Origin: CAWFZT01 sp963820415
GTDB lineage: Bacteria; Chloroflexota; Anaerolineae; Anaerolineales; Anaerolineaceae
Direction: 5' to 3'
DNA length: 64,000 bases
Assembly (NCBI GenBank): GCA_963820415.1
Contig: CAWFZT010000008.1
Location: forward strand, 1 to 64,000
The translations under genes were made by a program, and so were the position numbers. Under the pieces are notes generated by a model that was not told where the DNA came from, searched no databases, and saw nothing but the letters and a program-made list of their open reading frames with translations. Below, piece by piece: positions 56,630-64,000 of the stretch; positions within the stretch are counted from its first letter, which is position 1; each line of letters opens with the position of its first letter.

Positions 56630-57073
56630 ATGGCTGGAAGAAAAGATCCTCTAATAAGTCCACGTTTCACGGTCAAATTCGGCAGCAAGCTGACCGGTTC
56701 TTTCCGTGAAGTAACCGTCGTCTCGGCTGAGACCGAGCCGGCAGAGTATAAATTCACCGATGACCAGGGCAATCCGAGTTACTATGCTGTACCGGGGCGC
56801 TTGAAATATGGCCACATAACCCTGAAGCGTGGCATGACTAATGACATGTCAATGTGGAAGTGGCGCAAGGAAGTGGAAGATGGCAACATCGACAGCGCCC
56901 GCACCAACGGGTCCATCATCATGCACGATCAGAACGGATCCCCAATTGCCGAATTCAACTTCGAGAATGCCTGGCCGCTCAAAGTCAGCAACCCTGGCGG
57001 CAACGCTAATTCAAACGACATCGTTATCGAAGAGGCCGAGATTATCTGCGAGCGCATCTGGCGGGCAAGTTAG
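56630..57073 (+). CDS. Tail tube protein 1 (gp19-like)
   Basis: A 147-residue inner tube protein of the T4 gp19/Hcp fold: RFTVKFGSKLTGSFREVTVVSAETE, GRLKYGHITLKRGMTNDMSMWKW, and a C-terminal strand pair ending IICERIW. It stacks into the rigid tube inside the sheath. It follows the sheath by 16 bp and has AGGAGGTGATGT as ribosome site. A perfect 15-bp hairpin follows 26 bp after its stop. A second tube gene lies at 58069. Confidence 0.93.
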   Translation: MAGRKDPLISPRFTVKFGSKLTGSFREVTVVSAETEPAEYKFTDDQGNPSYYAVPGRLKYGHITLKRGMTNDMSMWKWRKEVEDGNIDSARTNGSIIMHDQNGSPIAEFNFENAWPLKVSNPGGNANSNDIVIEEAEIICERIWRAS

Positions 57074-57098
57074 CTTGATGCAGCGGGTCAGGTGAGCG

Positions 57099-57129
57099 GG
57101 ATGGTTTGCAGTTCAACTGCAAACCATCC
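57099..57129 (+). terminator. Perfect hairpin after tube protein 1
   Basis: GGATGGTTTGCAGTT (57099-57113) pairs without mismatch with AACTGCAAACCATCC (57115-57129) around one base, so the loop is in practice about 5 nt. No T-run follows. It likely stabilises the sheath/tube message or partly terminates it, lowering expression of the assembly genes that follow. Confidence 0.65.
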
Positions 57130-57155
57130 GCAGCCACCTGGCCGGGAGGTTGACC

Positions 57156-57554
57156 GTGTCTGGTAATAAAAAGAACCCATTGCAGACCGAGTTTGAATTT
57201 ACCCTGCCAAAGGGATATGTCGACGCGGAAGGTAACCTGAATAGAGAGGGCACTATGCGCCTGGCCACCGCTATGGACGAGATTGCGCCGCTGCGCGACC
57301 CGCGCGTCAAGGCCAATGAGGCCTACCTGAGCGTGGTTGTGCTCTCCCGCGTCATCACCCACCTGGGGAAGGTCACCGATATCAATACCAACCTGATCGA
57401 AAACCTGTTCACTGCCGATCTGGCCTATTTGCAGGATTTTTATCGCAAGATCAACAGCGAGGGCAGCCCTGAAGGCGAAAATCAGATGACCGTCACCTGT
57501 CCCCAGTGCCAGCACGTCTTCGAGGTGGAGACCGCTGGCCCGGGGGGATCGTAG
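57156..57554 (+). CDS. Tail-assembly-chaperone-like protein (zero-frame product)
   Basis: A 132-residue protein with EFEFTLPKGYVDAEG, MRLATAMDEIAPLRDPRVKANEAYLSVVVLSRVITHLG and a C-terminal zinc-knuckle-like CPQCQH. It resembles the phage tail assembly proteins that sit after the tube gene in contractile systems. GTG 57156 is preferred because GGGAGG lies 7 bp upstream; TTG 57150 is too close. The zero frame ends at TAG 57552-57554, two codons after a slippery G GGG GGA (57542-57548), so a -1 frameshift would fuse it to the small frame downstream. Confidence 0.8.
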   Translation: MSGNKKNPLQTEFEFTLPKGYVDAEGNLNREGTMRLATAMDEIAPLRDPRVKANEAYLSVVVLSRVITHLGKVTDINTNLIENLFTADLAYLQDFYRKINSEGSPEGENQMTVTCPQCQHVFEVETAGPGGS

Positions 57555-57763
57555 GCTACCCCCTCGATAGCCTGTTCGAGGAGGTAGCCTTCATCGCTTT
57601 TCATTTTCACTGGCCGCTGGCTGACATTCTCAACCTGGAGCATGGCGACCGCCATCGTTTCATGGATGAGATTTCGGACATCAACAGGCAAATAAACGAA
57701 TCTTCAGGATCGCCGCCGCCCTCCAAAGGAATTCCTCTCGAGGTATGGGCCGGCCTGGCATGA
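57506..57763 (+). CDS. Small DUF6760-like frame, probably expressed as a -1 frameshift extension
   Basis: The frame contains IVGYPLDSLFEEVAFIAFHFHWPLADILNLEHGDRHRFMDEIS, the short helical protein usually found after the tube genes in eCIS loci. In this window it has no ribosome site: the only start before the conserved part is GTG 57506, deep inside the upstream gene and without a Shine-Dalgarno. Reading enters this frame exactly at 57548 if the ribosome slips back one base at GGGGGGA. I therefore take it as the C-terminal extension of a fusion with the chaperone-like protein, like lambda G/GT. It ends at TGA 57761-57763. Confidence 0.7.
   Translation: MPARLRGGDRWPGGIVGYPLDSLFEEVAFIAFHFHWPLADILNLEHGDRHRFMDEISDINRQINESSGSPPPSKGIPLEVWAGLA
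57542..57589 (+). promoter_or_regulatory. Programmed -1 ribosomal frameshift signal (slippery site plus hairpin)
   Basis: The heptamer G GGG GGA (57542-57548) is in the exact X XXY YYZ phase of the zero frame. Five bases later a hairpin begins: GGCTACC (57554-57560) pairs with GGTAGCC (57583-57589), and after one mismatch CCTCGA (57562-57567) pairs with TCGAGG (57576-57581) around an 8-nt loop. The zero-frame stop is two codons after the slip. The -1 frame then encodes the DUF6760-like segment. Confidence 0.75.
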
Positions 57764-57776
57764 CTGGAAGAGAACC

Positions 57777-58055
57777 ATGTTGAATCTGAGCCGGCAGGAG
57801 GATATGCTCACCCAGGGGCAGCCTCCGGCTGAACGTGTGTTGGCTAACCCCAGCTCCCAGGGCAGCCCGGAAGGAGAAGCGCCTGGCGCGTCGCCGACCG
57901 GCGCCGCCCAGTCCCCTGCCCCGGCCGGCGGCCCGGCCGCCGCTGCTCCTGATGTTCAATTGATCGCCCGCCGCGTCTACGAGTTGATGCGGCTAGACCT
58001 GCTGATCCTGCACGAGCGCAGCGGGCTGCAAAATTGCAGCAGGCCTGGCAGATAG
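57777..58055 (+). CDS. Small Pro/Ala-rich eCIS protein with conserved C-terminal helix
   Basis: A 92-residue protein. Residues 12-58 are Pro/Ala/Gly-rich; the end has VQLIARRVYELMRLDLLILHERSG, a helix of the same pattern (ARxVYxxLxxxL..ER) as the C-terminus of the large DUF4157 protein at 58530. Short proteins of this kind follow the tube genes in several eCIS loci. Start follows GGAAGAGAACC, 13 bp after the previous stop. Function unknown; the shared helix may be a docking piece for the tube or baseplate. Confidence 0.65.
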   Translation: MLNLSRQEDMLTQGQPPAERVLANPSSQGSPEGEAPGASPTGAAQSPAPAGGPAAAAPDVQLIARRVYELMRLDLLILHERSGLQNCSRPGR

Positions 58056-58068
58056 CGAGGAAAATCAA

Positions 58069-58524
58069 ATGGCTTATTCTCGCGGACCGGATCCATCGCC
58101 TTCATTCCGTTTTCACATCGAGATCCAGGGCGTCGAAGTGGCCCGTTTTTCGGAATGTAATGGGATCGATTTTGAAACAGAAACCTTCGATTACAAAGAG
58201 GGTGGTCTCAATTCGCGCCTGCACCGTTTCCCCGGGCGATGGAAATTCAACAATCTCAACTTGAAGAAAGGCATTGCGACAGATGGCCAGCCGCTGTGGG
58301 ATTGGGTGCAGAGCGTGGTAAAAGGGGCCAATACTGGCGAATTTACCACTCACTCCGTCACGGTGACACTGTACGACGTCAGCGGTCAAACGCCGCTGCG
58401 CACCTGGACCTATCAGGACGCTTATCCGATCAAATGGGCTGCCACAGCCCTCTCAGCCGATCAAAATGCCATCGCCATTGAAACGCTGACCCTGGCTCAC
58501 CAGGGACTGGACTTTGCGCAATAA
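58069..58524 (+). CDS. Tail tube protein 2 (gp19-like)
   Basis: A 151-residue tube-fold protein: FRFHIEIQGVEVARFSECNGID, RFPGRWKFNNLNLKKGIATDGQPLWDWVQSVVKG, RTWTYQDAYPIKWAATALSA. eCIS particles use two different tube-like proteins, the second acting as the initiator ring on the baseplate; this copy sits next to the baseplate genes and fits that role. Start follows GCGAGGAAAATCAA. It differs clearly from tube protein 1 in the loop regions. Confidence 0.92.
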   Translation: MAYSRGPDPSPSFRFHIEIQGVEVARFSECNGIDFETETFDYKEGGLNSRLHRFPGRWKFNNLNLKKGIATDGQPLWDWVQSVVKGANTGEFTTHSVTVTLYDVSGQTPLRTWTYQDAYPIKWAATALSADQNAIAIETLTLAHQGLDFAQ

Positions 58525-58529
58525 ACCCT

Positions 58530-60623
58530 ATGAATGAGAAGGCACGCGCTACGGGTACGCAAGCAGGCTCAACCAGCCGCCAGCCGGGATGGTTTGCGCG
58601 CCGCCCGGCCATGACCCTCCTCTCAACCCCTCATCGTATATTCCCGTCGCTCCAGCCCATAGTACACAGGCTGTCTACCTGGTCGCATAACCTGGCGTCG
58701 CGCTGGTTATCCCGCCCTCCCATCGGGAAGGCCTGGCGAGGCATTTTAGATCTATCACTGCGTCCCGGACGAGCCTTCAGCGCCCGCCGCGACATGCGCC
58801 GCATACCTGACACAATCAGCAGGAAACAAATTGCCCGGCGCAGTCTGCAAACCCTCAGCCTGCCTGAGGGTATCCGCATCGAAGAACCGCCGGATGCCTG
58901 GAAAGAACAGCTCAATTTATTAGCGGTCGAGGAGCCGGCAGAACCTTCTCCGGCAGCTCCAATTGAAAATTTTCCATTCACGACCACTGAAATTCACACG
59001 ATTTCAGCCAGCCCGGCCGCTCCGAAGGATGATTTGACATCCACTGCCGCTGATAATCCTCCCATCTCAACCAGCCCGGCCGCTCCAAAAGAAAACCCGC
59101 TTCCTCGGGGTATTTTGCCCGAATTCACCGCTAGTGCGCCGCAAAAAGTTTCTCGTCCAGCCTGGCCATTCCGGCTGGTCAGTCTAGGTGCAGAAAAAAG
59201 CCGGCCAGCCGCCAGCTATATTTCTCACGGAAAAATGGAGATCCGTGCGCGGCGTTTTACTCAACCGCCGGCAGCAGGTGCATCTGGCGGTTTGGGTTCA
59301 CCAGGTAAATTCCTGGCGCGCAGCCGGGTTCCCCAAGCTGGTCAGGCGACTGACCGTCTGCGCCTGGCGCCCCGGCCTATGACAGCCAGGCAGCCACCGA
59401 TCACTGCTAACCAGTCGCCTGTTACGATACTGGAACCCGGGCAGGCTGCGGGGATGCTCACTTTATTTGAAGGACGCTGGCAGCCGCCCGCCCGGCAGTC
59501 CACGAGCGACGGTTGGACGGATCTGCCTACGGCAGATCAACCACCGGTGAAGGGCGCGCCTCGCTCTACCAGTAAAAGGACTCTGCAACGGAAAGCCTTG
59601 CCAGAAACTCACCGCGGTCAGACCCAACCTTCACCGCTCAGGTCAGCCCAACCTGTGCAAGTACTCCTCCCTTTCCAGCCATCGACCTCTCAGGTCGGCC
59701 CCCCCGAGGCCATGCTCACGCTCCTTCCACCTAGCCAACCTGAGCCTGAACCAGGCCAGGCAACTGGCGGTCAATCGGTCCAGGGCATGCTTGAGCAAGA
59801 GTGGCCGCTGTTGAGCGTTCTTCGCCGCCTGGAAACGCAGCCCGAGCAGCCAGCTGAACCGGCCGCCGTGCAGGTACTGCGCCGGATGTGGCCTGCGCAA
59901 GCGCCACTCGTTCGCCGCACCCTGCAGGCGCTGGCCTCTGGCGGTACTGGTGAACGCCTGCCTGCCCCGCTGCATGAGACGATGCAGGCGCGCCTGGGCC
60001 GCGATCTCAGCGACGTACGCCTGCACACCTCACCCCTGGTTCAAACCCTGCACGCTGAGGCTTTCACCAGCGGTAGAAACATTGTATTTGCACCAGGAAG
60101 GCTCGATGTAAGCACGGGCAAAGGGCTGGCGCTGCTTGGGCATGAACTAACCCATATCGGCCAGCCGTTAGCCTTTAAACAGGAAAGCAGCGCAGGCCAG
60201 GTCTTTGAAGACAGCCAGGAAAGGACTGCTCGCCAGCAGGAAGAAAGTATCCAGAACATCGTGGAACAAGGCTGGCCAAAAGCGCGCTCGATGGAGCTGC
60301 AGCATCCTGCACGCTCTGCTGCCGCGCCGGCTATCACCGCCACGAGCGCATTTATCCAACGTCTGGCCGAAGAAAACACCGCTTCAGCTCAACCAAGGGA
60401 TACGAGCGGCGCCCCACCGGCTGCCAATCCGGCCACGGCTCCATCCGGACAAGCGGCTGGAGCTGCGTCATCAGGCGGGCAGGCTGGCCCACTCGCCTCC
60501 TCCGGGCCAACCGGCGCCCCAGCCCCTAACGCCAACGTGGATGGCCTGGCCCGCCAGGTTTACGGTATTCTCAAGAACCGCCTGCGCGCCGAACGTGACC
60601 GGCGCCAGTTGTACAATTTTTGA
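58530..60623 (+). CDS. Large DUF4157-domain protein
   Basis: A 697-residue protein. The first about 440 residues are basic, then Pro/Ala/Ser-rich and low-complexity (ISASPAAPK and ISTSPAAPK repeats). The DUF4157 domain is at about 480-545: LHETMQARLGRDLSDVRLHT, AEAFTSGRNIVFAPGRLD and LLGHELTHIGQ (HExxH intact). A glutamine-rich helix follows, and the C-terminus is the helix LARQVYGILKNRLRAERDRRQLY shared with the 92-residue protein. The start is 5 bp after the tube stop and lacks a good site, so it is probably translated by coupling. Role unknown; proteolytic processing of cargo is often suggested for this domain. Confidence 0.8.
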   Translation: MNEKARATGTQAGSTSRQPGWFARRPAMTLLSTPHRIFPSLQPIVHRLSTWSHNLASRWLSRPPIGKAWRGILDLSLRPGRAFSARRDMRRIPDTISRKQIARRSLQTLSLPEGIRIEEPPDAWKEQLNLLAVEEPAEPSPAAPIENFPFTTTEIHTISASPAAPKDDLTSTAADNPPISTSPAAPKENPLPRGILPEFTASAPQKVSRPAWPFRLVSLGAEKSRPAASYISHGKMEIRARRFTQPPAAGASGGLGSPGKFLARSRVPQAGQATDRLRLAPRPMTARQPPITANQSPVTILEPGQAAGMLTLFEGRWQPPARQSTSDGWTDLPTADQPPVKGAPRSTSKRTLQRKALPETHRGQTQPSPLRSAQPVQVLLPFQPSTSQVGPPEAMLTLLPPSQPEPEPGQATGGQSVQGMLEQEWPLLSVLRRLETQPEQPAEPAAVQVLRRMWPAQAPLVRRTLQALASGGTGERLPAPLHETMQARLGRDLSDVRLHTSPLVQTLHAEAFTSGRNIVFAPGRLDVSTGKGLALLGHELTHIGQPLAFKQESSAGQVFEDSQERTARQQEESIQNIVEQGWPKARSMELQHPARSAAAPAITATSAFIQRLAEENTASAQPRDTSGAPPAANPATAPSGQAAGAASSGGQAGPLASSGPTGAPAPNANVDGLARQVYGILKNRLRAERDRRQLYNF

Positions 60624-60634
60624 TGGGAGGTTAG

Positions 60635-61318
60635 ATGGGACAGTTATTTCGCGGACACCTGGAAGTGAACCAGGCCGGGGCTTCTTTGAACGGCCAGAAG
60701 GTCGATTTTATGTTTAATCCGACCGAGTACAGCATATCCAAGAGTAACAAATGGGAAAACAAGGCCAATAAGAGCGGCAACGTGCCCAAGTGGGAGTTCG
60801 GCGGCGGAGACCCACGCCAGATGACCCTCGAATTGTTCTTTGATTCTTATCTGCCGCGTAGCGGCGTCTCAGCCGACGACGTGCGCACCAAAACCAACAT
60901 GTTGTTCAATTTCATGATGATCGACAAAGCCTTACAAGGCTCCAAGAGCAAGATGGGCCAACCGCCCAGTTGCCGGTTGGTCTGGGGCCAGGATTCGAAA
61001 TACCATTTTGACTGCTATATTATTTCCTGCGCCATCAGATACACCATGTTTAACGAGAACGGCGTCCCCATCCGAGCTACGGCTAACCTTACCTTGAAAG
61101 AAGTGACCGACCCAGATGATCTAGGTGGGACCAACCCTACTTCCCGGGGCGAGCCCGGCCGGAAAATGTACGTGGTCAACGAAGGCGACCGGCTGGATTG
61201 GATCGCCTACCGGGAATACAACGACGCCCGTGAATGGCGCCGGATCGCAGAAGCCAATCATATCGCCAACCCGCTGGCCTTGCAGCCCGGGATGACCCTG
61301 GTGATCCCGCCCCGCTGA
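60635..61318 (+). CDS. LysM-type baseplate protein (Pvc7-like)
   Basis: A 227-residue protein. The N-terminal 160 residues (FMFNPTEYSISKSNKWENKANKSG, PRQMTLELFFDS, LVWGQDSKYHFDCYI) match the eCIS baseplate hub-associated protein; residues about 178-227 are a LysM module (MYVVNEGDRLDWIAYREY, WRRIAEANHIANPLALQPGMTLVIP). LysM may anchor the baseplate to cell-wall peptidoglycan or act as a structural glue. Start follows GGGAGGTTAG. It sits before the spike gene as in known clusters. Confidence 0.9.
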   Translation: MGQLFRGHLEVNQAGASLNGQKVDFMFNPTEYSISKSNKWENKANKSGNVPKWEFGGGDPRQMTLELFFDSYLPRSGVSADDVRTKTNMLFNFMMIDKALQGSKSKMGQPPSCRLVWGQDSKYHFDCYIISCAIRYTMFNENGVPIRATANLTLKEVTDPDDLGGTNPTSRGEPGRKMYVVNEGDRLDWIAYREYNDAREWRRIAEANHIANPLALQPGMTLVIPPR

Positions 61319-61339
61319 TGAGCTTACAGAAAGGCGATT

Positions 61340-63076
61340 ATGCCTGAAGAAACGCACATTTCACATCTATCGATCAAAATCGACGGCGCCCCGGCATCCG
61401 AAGATGTGACCGGGCACCTGACCGATGCCGTAATCGATCACAGCCTGCACCTGCCCAGTATGTTTACCTTCCGTCTGCACAACCCCAACATGAAATGGCT
61501 GGACGACGAAACTTTTCGGGAGGGGAAAAAGATCGAGATCGAGGCGGGCGACCCGCCAGTCAAACTCTTGTCCGGTAAGATCGCTGCCCTCGAACCCGAA
61601 TTGGACCAGGCCAGTCCGGCTCTGATCGTGCGCGGTTACGACCTGTCTCACAAACTTTATCGTGGGCGGAAAAGACGCTCCTTCAACAATGTCACCGATG
61701 CCGACCTGGCGCGCACACTGGCCCAAGAATCCGGCTTGCGGCCAGGGCAGATTGACGATCCCCCTGGCGCGCCTTACGACTACGTTTATCAGAATAACCA
61801 GACCAATGCCGAATTCTTGCTCGAACGCGCCCGCCGGCTTGGCTTTGAGTTCTACGTCGAAGAGGATGCCCTGCACTTTCACAAACCTGCACCGACTGGC
61901 CAGGCGGTCAGGTTGGCCTGGGGAGAAACCCTGCGCAATTTTCGCGCCCGGCTTTCGACTGCCGAGCAGGTTAACGAGGTAGAGGTGCGCGGTTGGGATC
62001 CCGACAAGAAGACTAAAATCGAAGGCCGGGCTACCACCGGCAACGGCGCTCCTCAAATTGGCATCTCTCAACCCGGCGCGGATATTGCCAAAAACACCTG
62101 GGGTGAAGCCAAAATCGCCATTGTCAACCAGTTTGTGCGCTCGCCCTCTGAAGCCGATACGCTTGCCCAGGCTGCCCTGGATGAGCTGGCTTCATCCTTT
62201 GTGGAAGCCGAAGGGCTATGCGATGGTAACCCGGCTGTCGTGCCCGGTAAACAGGTTGAGATTCAGGGGGTGGGCAACCGCTTCAACGGCCAATATTACG
62301 TCACCCAGGTGATCCACGAATGGAATAAAGACCAGGGCATGTTTACTCGCTTTGTGATCAGCGGGCGGCGGGACCGTGATATTTTATCTATTGTGGAAGA
62401 ATCATCAAGCAGTAAGCATATCCCGGGAGTAGTGGTCGGGTTGGTGTCCAACAACAAAGACCCTAATGGGAGTGGGCGCATTCGCGTAAAATTCCCCTGG
62501 CTGGCCGACAATGATGAAAGCGCCTGGGCGCCCATGGCCACCCCCATGACTGGCAATGGGCGTGGTTTCATGTTCATTCCTGAAGTAGACGACGAGGTCC
62601 TGGTGGCCTTCGAGCATGGCGATATTGACCGCCCATACATCCTTGGTTGCCTCTGGAATGGGATGGATAAACCCCCGCTCGATGTAAATGATGCGGTCGG
62701 CGGCGATGGCCTGGTCAATAAACGCATTATTAAATCCAGGTCCGGACATATAATTTTATTAGAGGATACCCAGGGCAACGAGACAATTTCCATCGTCGAT
62801 AAGACCGGCAGCAATAAGATCGTGCTGCACTCGCCGGACAACTCGCTGGAAATCAAGGTGCAGGGCAATCTAACCATCGAAGCCCAGGGTTCAGTCAAGA
62901 TCAGCGCATTGGCTGGCGTGGAAATGAGCAGCGACACCACCATGTCGATCAAAGGCACCACCGGGACAACTATCGAGGGCACCGCTAACCTTACCTTGAA
63001 AGACGGCGCCGGGGCACAAATTGCCATGACCGGCCCTTCCGTCAATGTCAATAACGGCGCGCTGGAGGTGATCTGA
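61340..63076 (+). CDS. VgrG-like central spike/hub protein (Pvc8-like)
   Basis: A 578-residue gp27/gp5-type fusion. The first 350 residues are the hub (SIKIDGAPASEDVTGHLTD, LLSGKIAALEPEL, PGAPYDYVYQNNQTNAEFLLERARRLG); around 370 the OB-fold begins (VVVGLVSNNKDPNGSGRIRVKFPW, WAPMATPMTGNGRGFMFIPEVDDEVLVAFEHGD), followed by a beta-helical needle (VKISALAGVEMSSDTTMSIKGTTGTTIEG). The stop overlaps the PAAR start (TGATG). It forms the piercing tip with the PAAR protein. Confidence 0.94.
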   Translation: MPEETHISHLSIKIDGAPASEDVTGHLTDAVIDHSLHLPSMFTFRLHNPNMKWLDDETFREGKKIEIEAGDPPVKLLSGKIAALEPELDQASPALIVRGYDLSHKLYRGRKRRSFNNVTDADLARTLAQESGLRPGQIDDPPGAPYDYVYQNNQTNAEFLLERARRLGFEFYVEEDALHFHKPAPTGQAVRLAWGETLRNFRARLSTAEQVNEVEVRGWDPDKKTKIEGRATTGNGAPQIGISQPGADIAKNTWGEAKIAIVNQFVRSPSEADTLAQAALDELASSFVEAEGLCDGNPAVVPGKQVEIQGVGNRFNGQYYVTQVIHEWNKDQGMFTRFVISGRRDRDILSIVEESSSSKHIPGVVVGLVSNNKDPNGSGRIRVKFPWLADNDESAWAPMATPMTGNGRGFMFIPEVDDEVLVAFEHGDIDRPYILGCLWNGMDKPPLDVNDAVGGDGLVNKRIIKSRSGHIILLEDTQGNETISIVDKTGSNKIVLHSPDNSLEIKVQGNLTIEAQGSVKISALAGVEMSSDTTMSIKGTTGTTIEGTANLTLKDGAGAQIAMTGPSVNVNNGALEVI

Positions 63077-63435
63077 TGCCTGGACCCTTATTAACGATGA
63101 GTTGTGTGGTGACGTGCGTGCATGGCGGGCAGGCCACCCCTACCGTGCCGAACCCGCGCGTCTTGCTAAGCGGCACTCCCATTCCGGTGGCCGCGGCCCC
63201 CTTTATGATCGCCGGCTGCGCGTTCGCCGTTCCCCCTCCGGCAGGTCCTGGCCCAACCCCGTGTGTTTCGGCCCTGTTCAACCCGGCCACCTTTACCACC
63301 AGAGTCACCTCGATGGGCCAGCCGCTGCTTTGCCAGACCAGCATCGCCGACCAGGTAATCGCCATCCCGCCCGCCCCGCCTGCGCCGTTATTACCAGTCA
63401 GTTTTGCCGGCCAGACTCGGGTGATTGGGACATAA
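63076..63435 (+). CDS. PAAR-like spike tip protein (Pvc10-like)
   Basis: A 119-residue proline-rich protein: CVVTCVHGGQATPTVPNPRVLLSGTPIPV and CAFAVPPPAGPGPTPC fit the conical tip proteins of eCIS clusters (DUF4280/PAAR type). It overlaps the spike gene by TGATG, which would help 1:1 assembly. Cysteine and His residues near the N-terminus may bind a metal at the tip. Confidence 0.8.
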   Translation: MPGPLLTMSCVVTCVHGGQATPTVPNPRVLLSGTPIPVAAAPFMIAGCAFAVPPPAGPGPTPCVSALFNPATFTTRVTSMGQPLLCQTSIADQVIAIPPAPPAPLLPVSFAGQTRVIGT

Positions 63436-63485
63436 ACCATGAAATTATTGCCTATTTTGATAACGGTGATTGAGCGGAGGTCAGG

Positions 63486-63878
63486 ATGAGCGATTTTATC
63501 GGCAGGGGATGGAAATTCCCGCCAGGGTTGAACAGCCGGGGCGGCATTGCCCTTGTCTCGGACGAAGAAAAGGTGGCGCAGTCGATCGCCATCATTTTAA
63601 ATACGCCTATCGGCCAACGGGTCATGCGCCCCACTTTCGGCAGCCGATTGCACGAGCTGATTTTCGCTCCGGCCAACCCGGAAACTTTCGGCCTGGCGGA
63701 AATGTACGTCCAGGATGCGTTGAACTTTTGGGAACCACGCATCCAGGTATTGGATGTAAACGCCGGAACAGATAAAGCCCAGCCGGGCGTTCTGCTCATC
63801 CGCATCCGCTACTCGATCAAGGCCACGCATGACGAGCGCAGCTTGGTCTATCCCTTCTACCAGATTCCAGGCGAATAA
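63486..63878 (+). CDS. Baseplate wedge protein, gpW/gp25 family (Pvc9-like)
   Basis: A 130-residue protein with the gp25 signature: SIAIILNTPIGQRVMRPTFGSRLHELIFAP, NFWEPRIQVLDV and a final RYSIKATHDERSLVYPFY. It forms the inner wedge ring that starts sheath polymerisation. Start follows GAGCGGAGGTCAGG. The preceding 50-bp gap holds no gene. Confidence 0.93.
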   Translation: MSDFIGRGWKFPPGLNSRGGIALVSDEEKVAQSIAIILNTPIGQRVMRPTFGSRLHELIFAPANPETFGLAEMYVQDALNFWEPRIQVLDVNAGTDKAQPGVLLIRIRYSIKATHDERSLVYPFYQIPGE

Positions 63879-63894
63879 CCAGCAGGAGTTGACT

Positions 63895-64000
63895 ATGTCA
63901 TTGCCTATCCCATCCCTCGATGATCGACGTTTCCAGGATTTTGTCGACGAAGCCAAGCGGCTGATCCCACGCTACTGCCCTGACTGGACCGACCATAATG
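63895..64000 (+). CDS. Baseplate J-like protein, 5' part only (Pvc11-like)
   Basis: Only the first 35 codons are in the window. LDDRRFQDFVDEAKRLIPRYCPDWTDHN is the characteristic start of the large eCIS/T6SS-like baseplate assembly proteins that bind the wedge. The ribosome site AGCAGGAGTTGACT precedes ATG 63895. The remaining locus (tape measure, further baseplate proteins) lies past the edge. Confidence 0.85.
   Translation, partial: MSLPIPSLDDRRFQDFVDEAKRLIPRYCPDWTDHN

Noticed and set aside
53256..60623. Prophage or type VI secretion origin of the contractile genes
   Set aside because: No capsid, terminase, portal, integrase or TssJLM genes; ATPase, DUF4157, DUF4255 and LysM proteins are the eCIS combination.

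Overview
The window looks like a chromosomal segment of a Chloroflexota bacterium, most likely an Anaerolineae-type heterotroph. This is inferred from style, not from a marker gene: Tat/lipoprotein sugar-binding proteins with Ala/Pro/Thr linkers, many glycoside hydrolases and FGGY kinases, and an AfsR/SARP-type regulator beside an extracellular contractile injection system (eCIS). No rRNA or tRNA gene and no CRISPR array was seen.

Region 1 (about 0.2-9.6 kb, minus strand) is a sugar-uptake and hydrolysis block: a sugar-binding lipoprotein, two ABC permeases, a GH2 enzyme, a DegT-type aminotransferase broken by a frameshift, an MttB-like methyltransferase with an internal UAA, and a GH30-like hydrolase. 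A strong hairpin separates the binding-protein gene from the permease genes.

Region 2 (10-14.3 kb) is signalling: a protein with a C-terminal receiver, a tandem-receiver protein, a membrane histidine kinase (frameshifted) and a DeoR repressor (frameshifted). The repressor faces an intergenic region with an inverted operator pair, a -35/-10 promoter and a 51-bp repeat present twice.

Region 3 (14.6-25.5 kb) is a patchwork of sugar catabolism: fucose/arabinose isomerase-like protein, class III aminotransferase, class II (FucA-type) aldolase, FBP-type aldolase, FGGY kinase, a sulfatase-modifying-factor-like protein, nucleoside hydrolase, cupin and GH43. It also holds remnants of a TIR-domain gene and of a GH39 gene. 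Many genes between 3 and 28 kb carry single-base frameshifts, several at homopolymers, so either decay or sequence error is concentrated there.

Region 4 (25.7-45.9 kb, all plus strand) is a long catabolic block that begins with a consensus-like promoter overlapped by a FadR/GntR-type palindrome. It encodes a GH38-like mannosidase (frameshifted), an ATC-hydrolase-family protein, two phosphotriesterase-family hydrolases, a zinc alcohol dehydrogenase, the GntR regulator, a second sugar ABC transporter, an SHMT-like PLP enzyme, an FGGY kinase, two M24 and one M20 hydrolase, an SDR and a glycosidase-like protein. The gene set suggests stepwise breakdown of a substituted or amidated carbohydrate; the substrate is unknown.

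Region 5 (46.4-64 kb, plus strand) is an eCIS locus cut by the window edge: regulator, small conserved protein, AAA+ ATPase, YkgJ-type cysteine cluster protein, a candidate metalloprotease cargo with an emfourin-like partner, a DUF4157 protein, Pvc16-like cap protein, sheath, tube 1, tail-assembly-chaperone-like gene, small DUF6760-like frame, tube 2, large DUF4157 protein, LysM baseplate protein, VgrG-like spike, PAAR-like tip, gp25 wedge and the start of a baseplate-J-type protein. The two standout signals are a textbook -1 ribosomal frameshift site (slippery G GGG GGA followed by a 13-bp hairpin) between the chaperone-like gene and the DUF6760-like frame, and the overlapping metalloprotease/emfourin-like pair.
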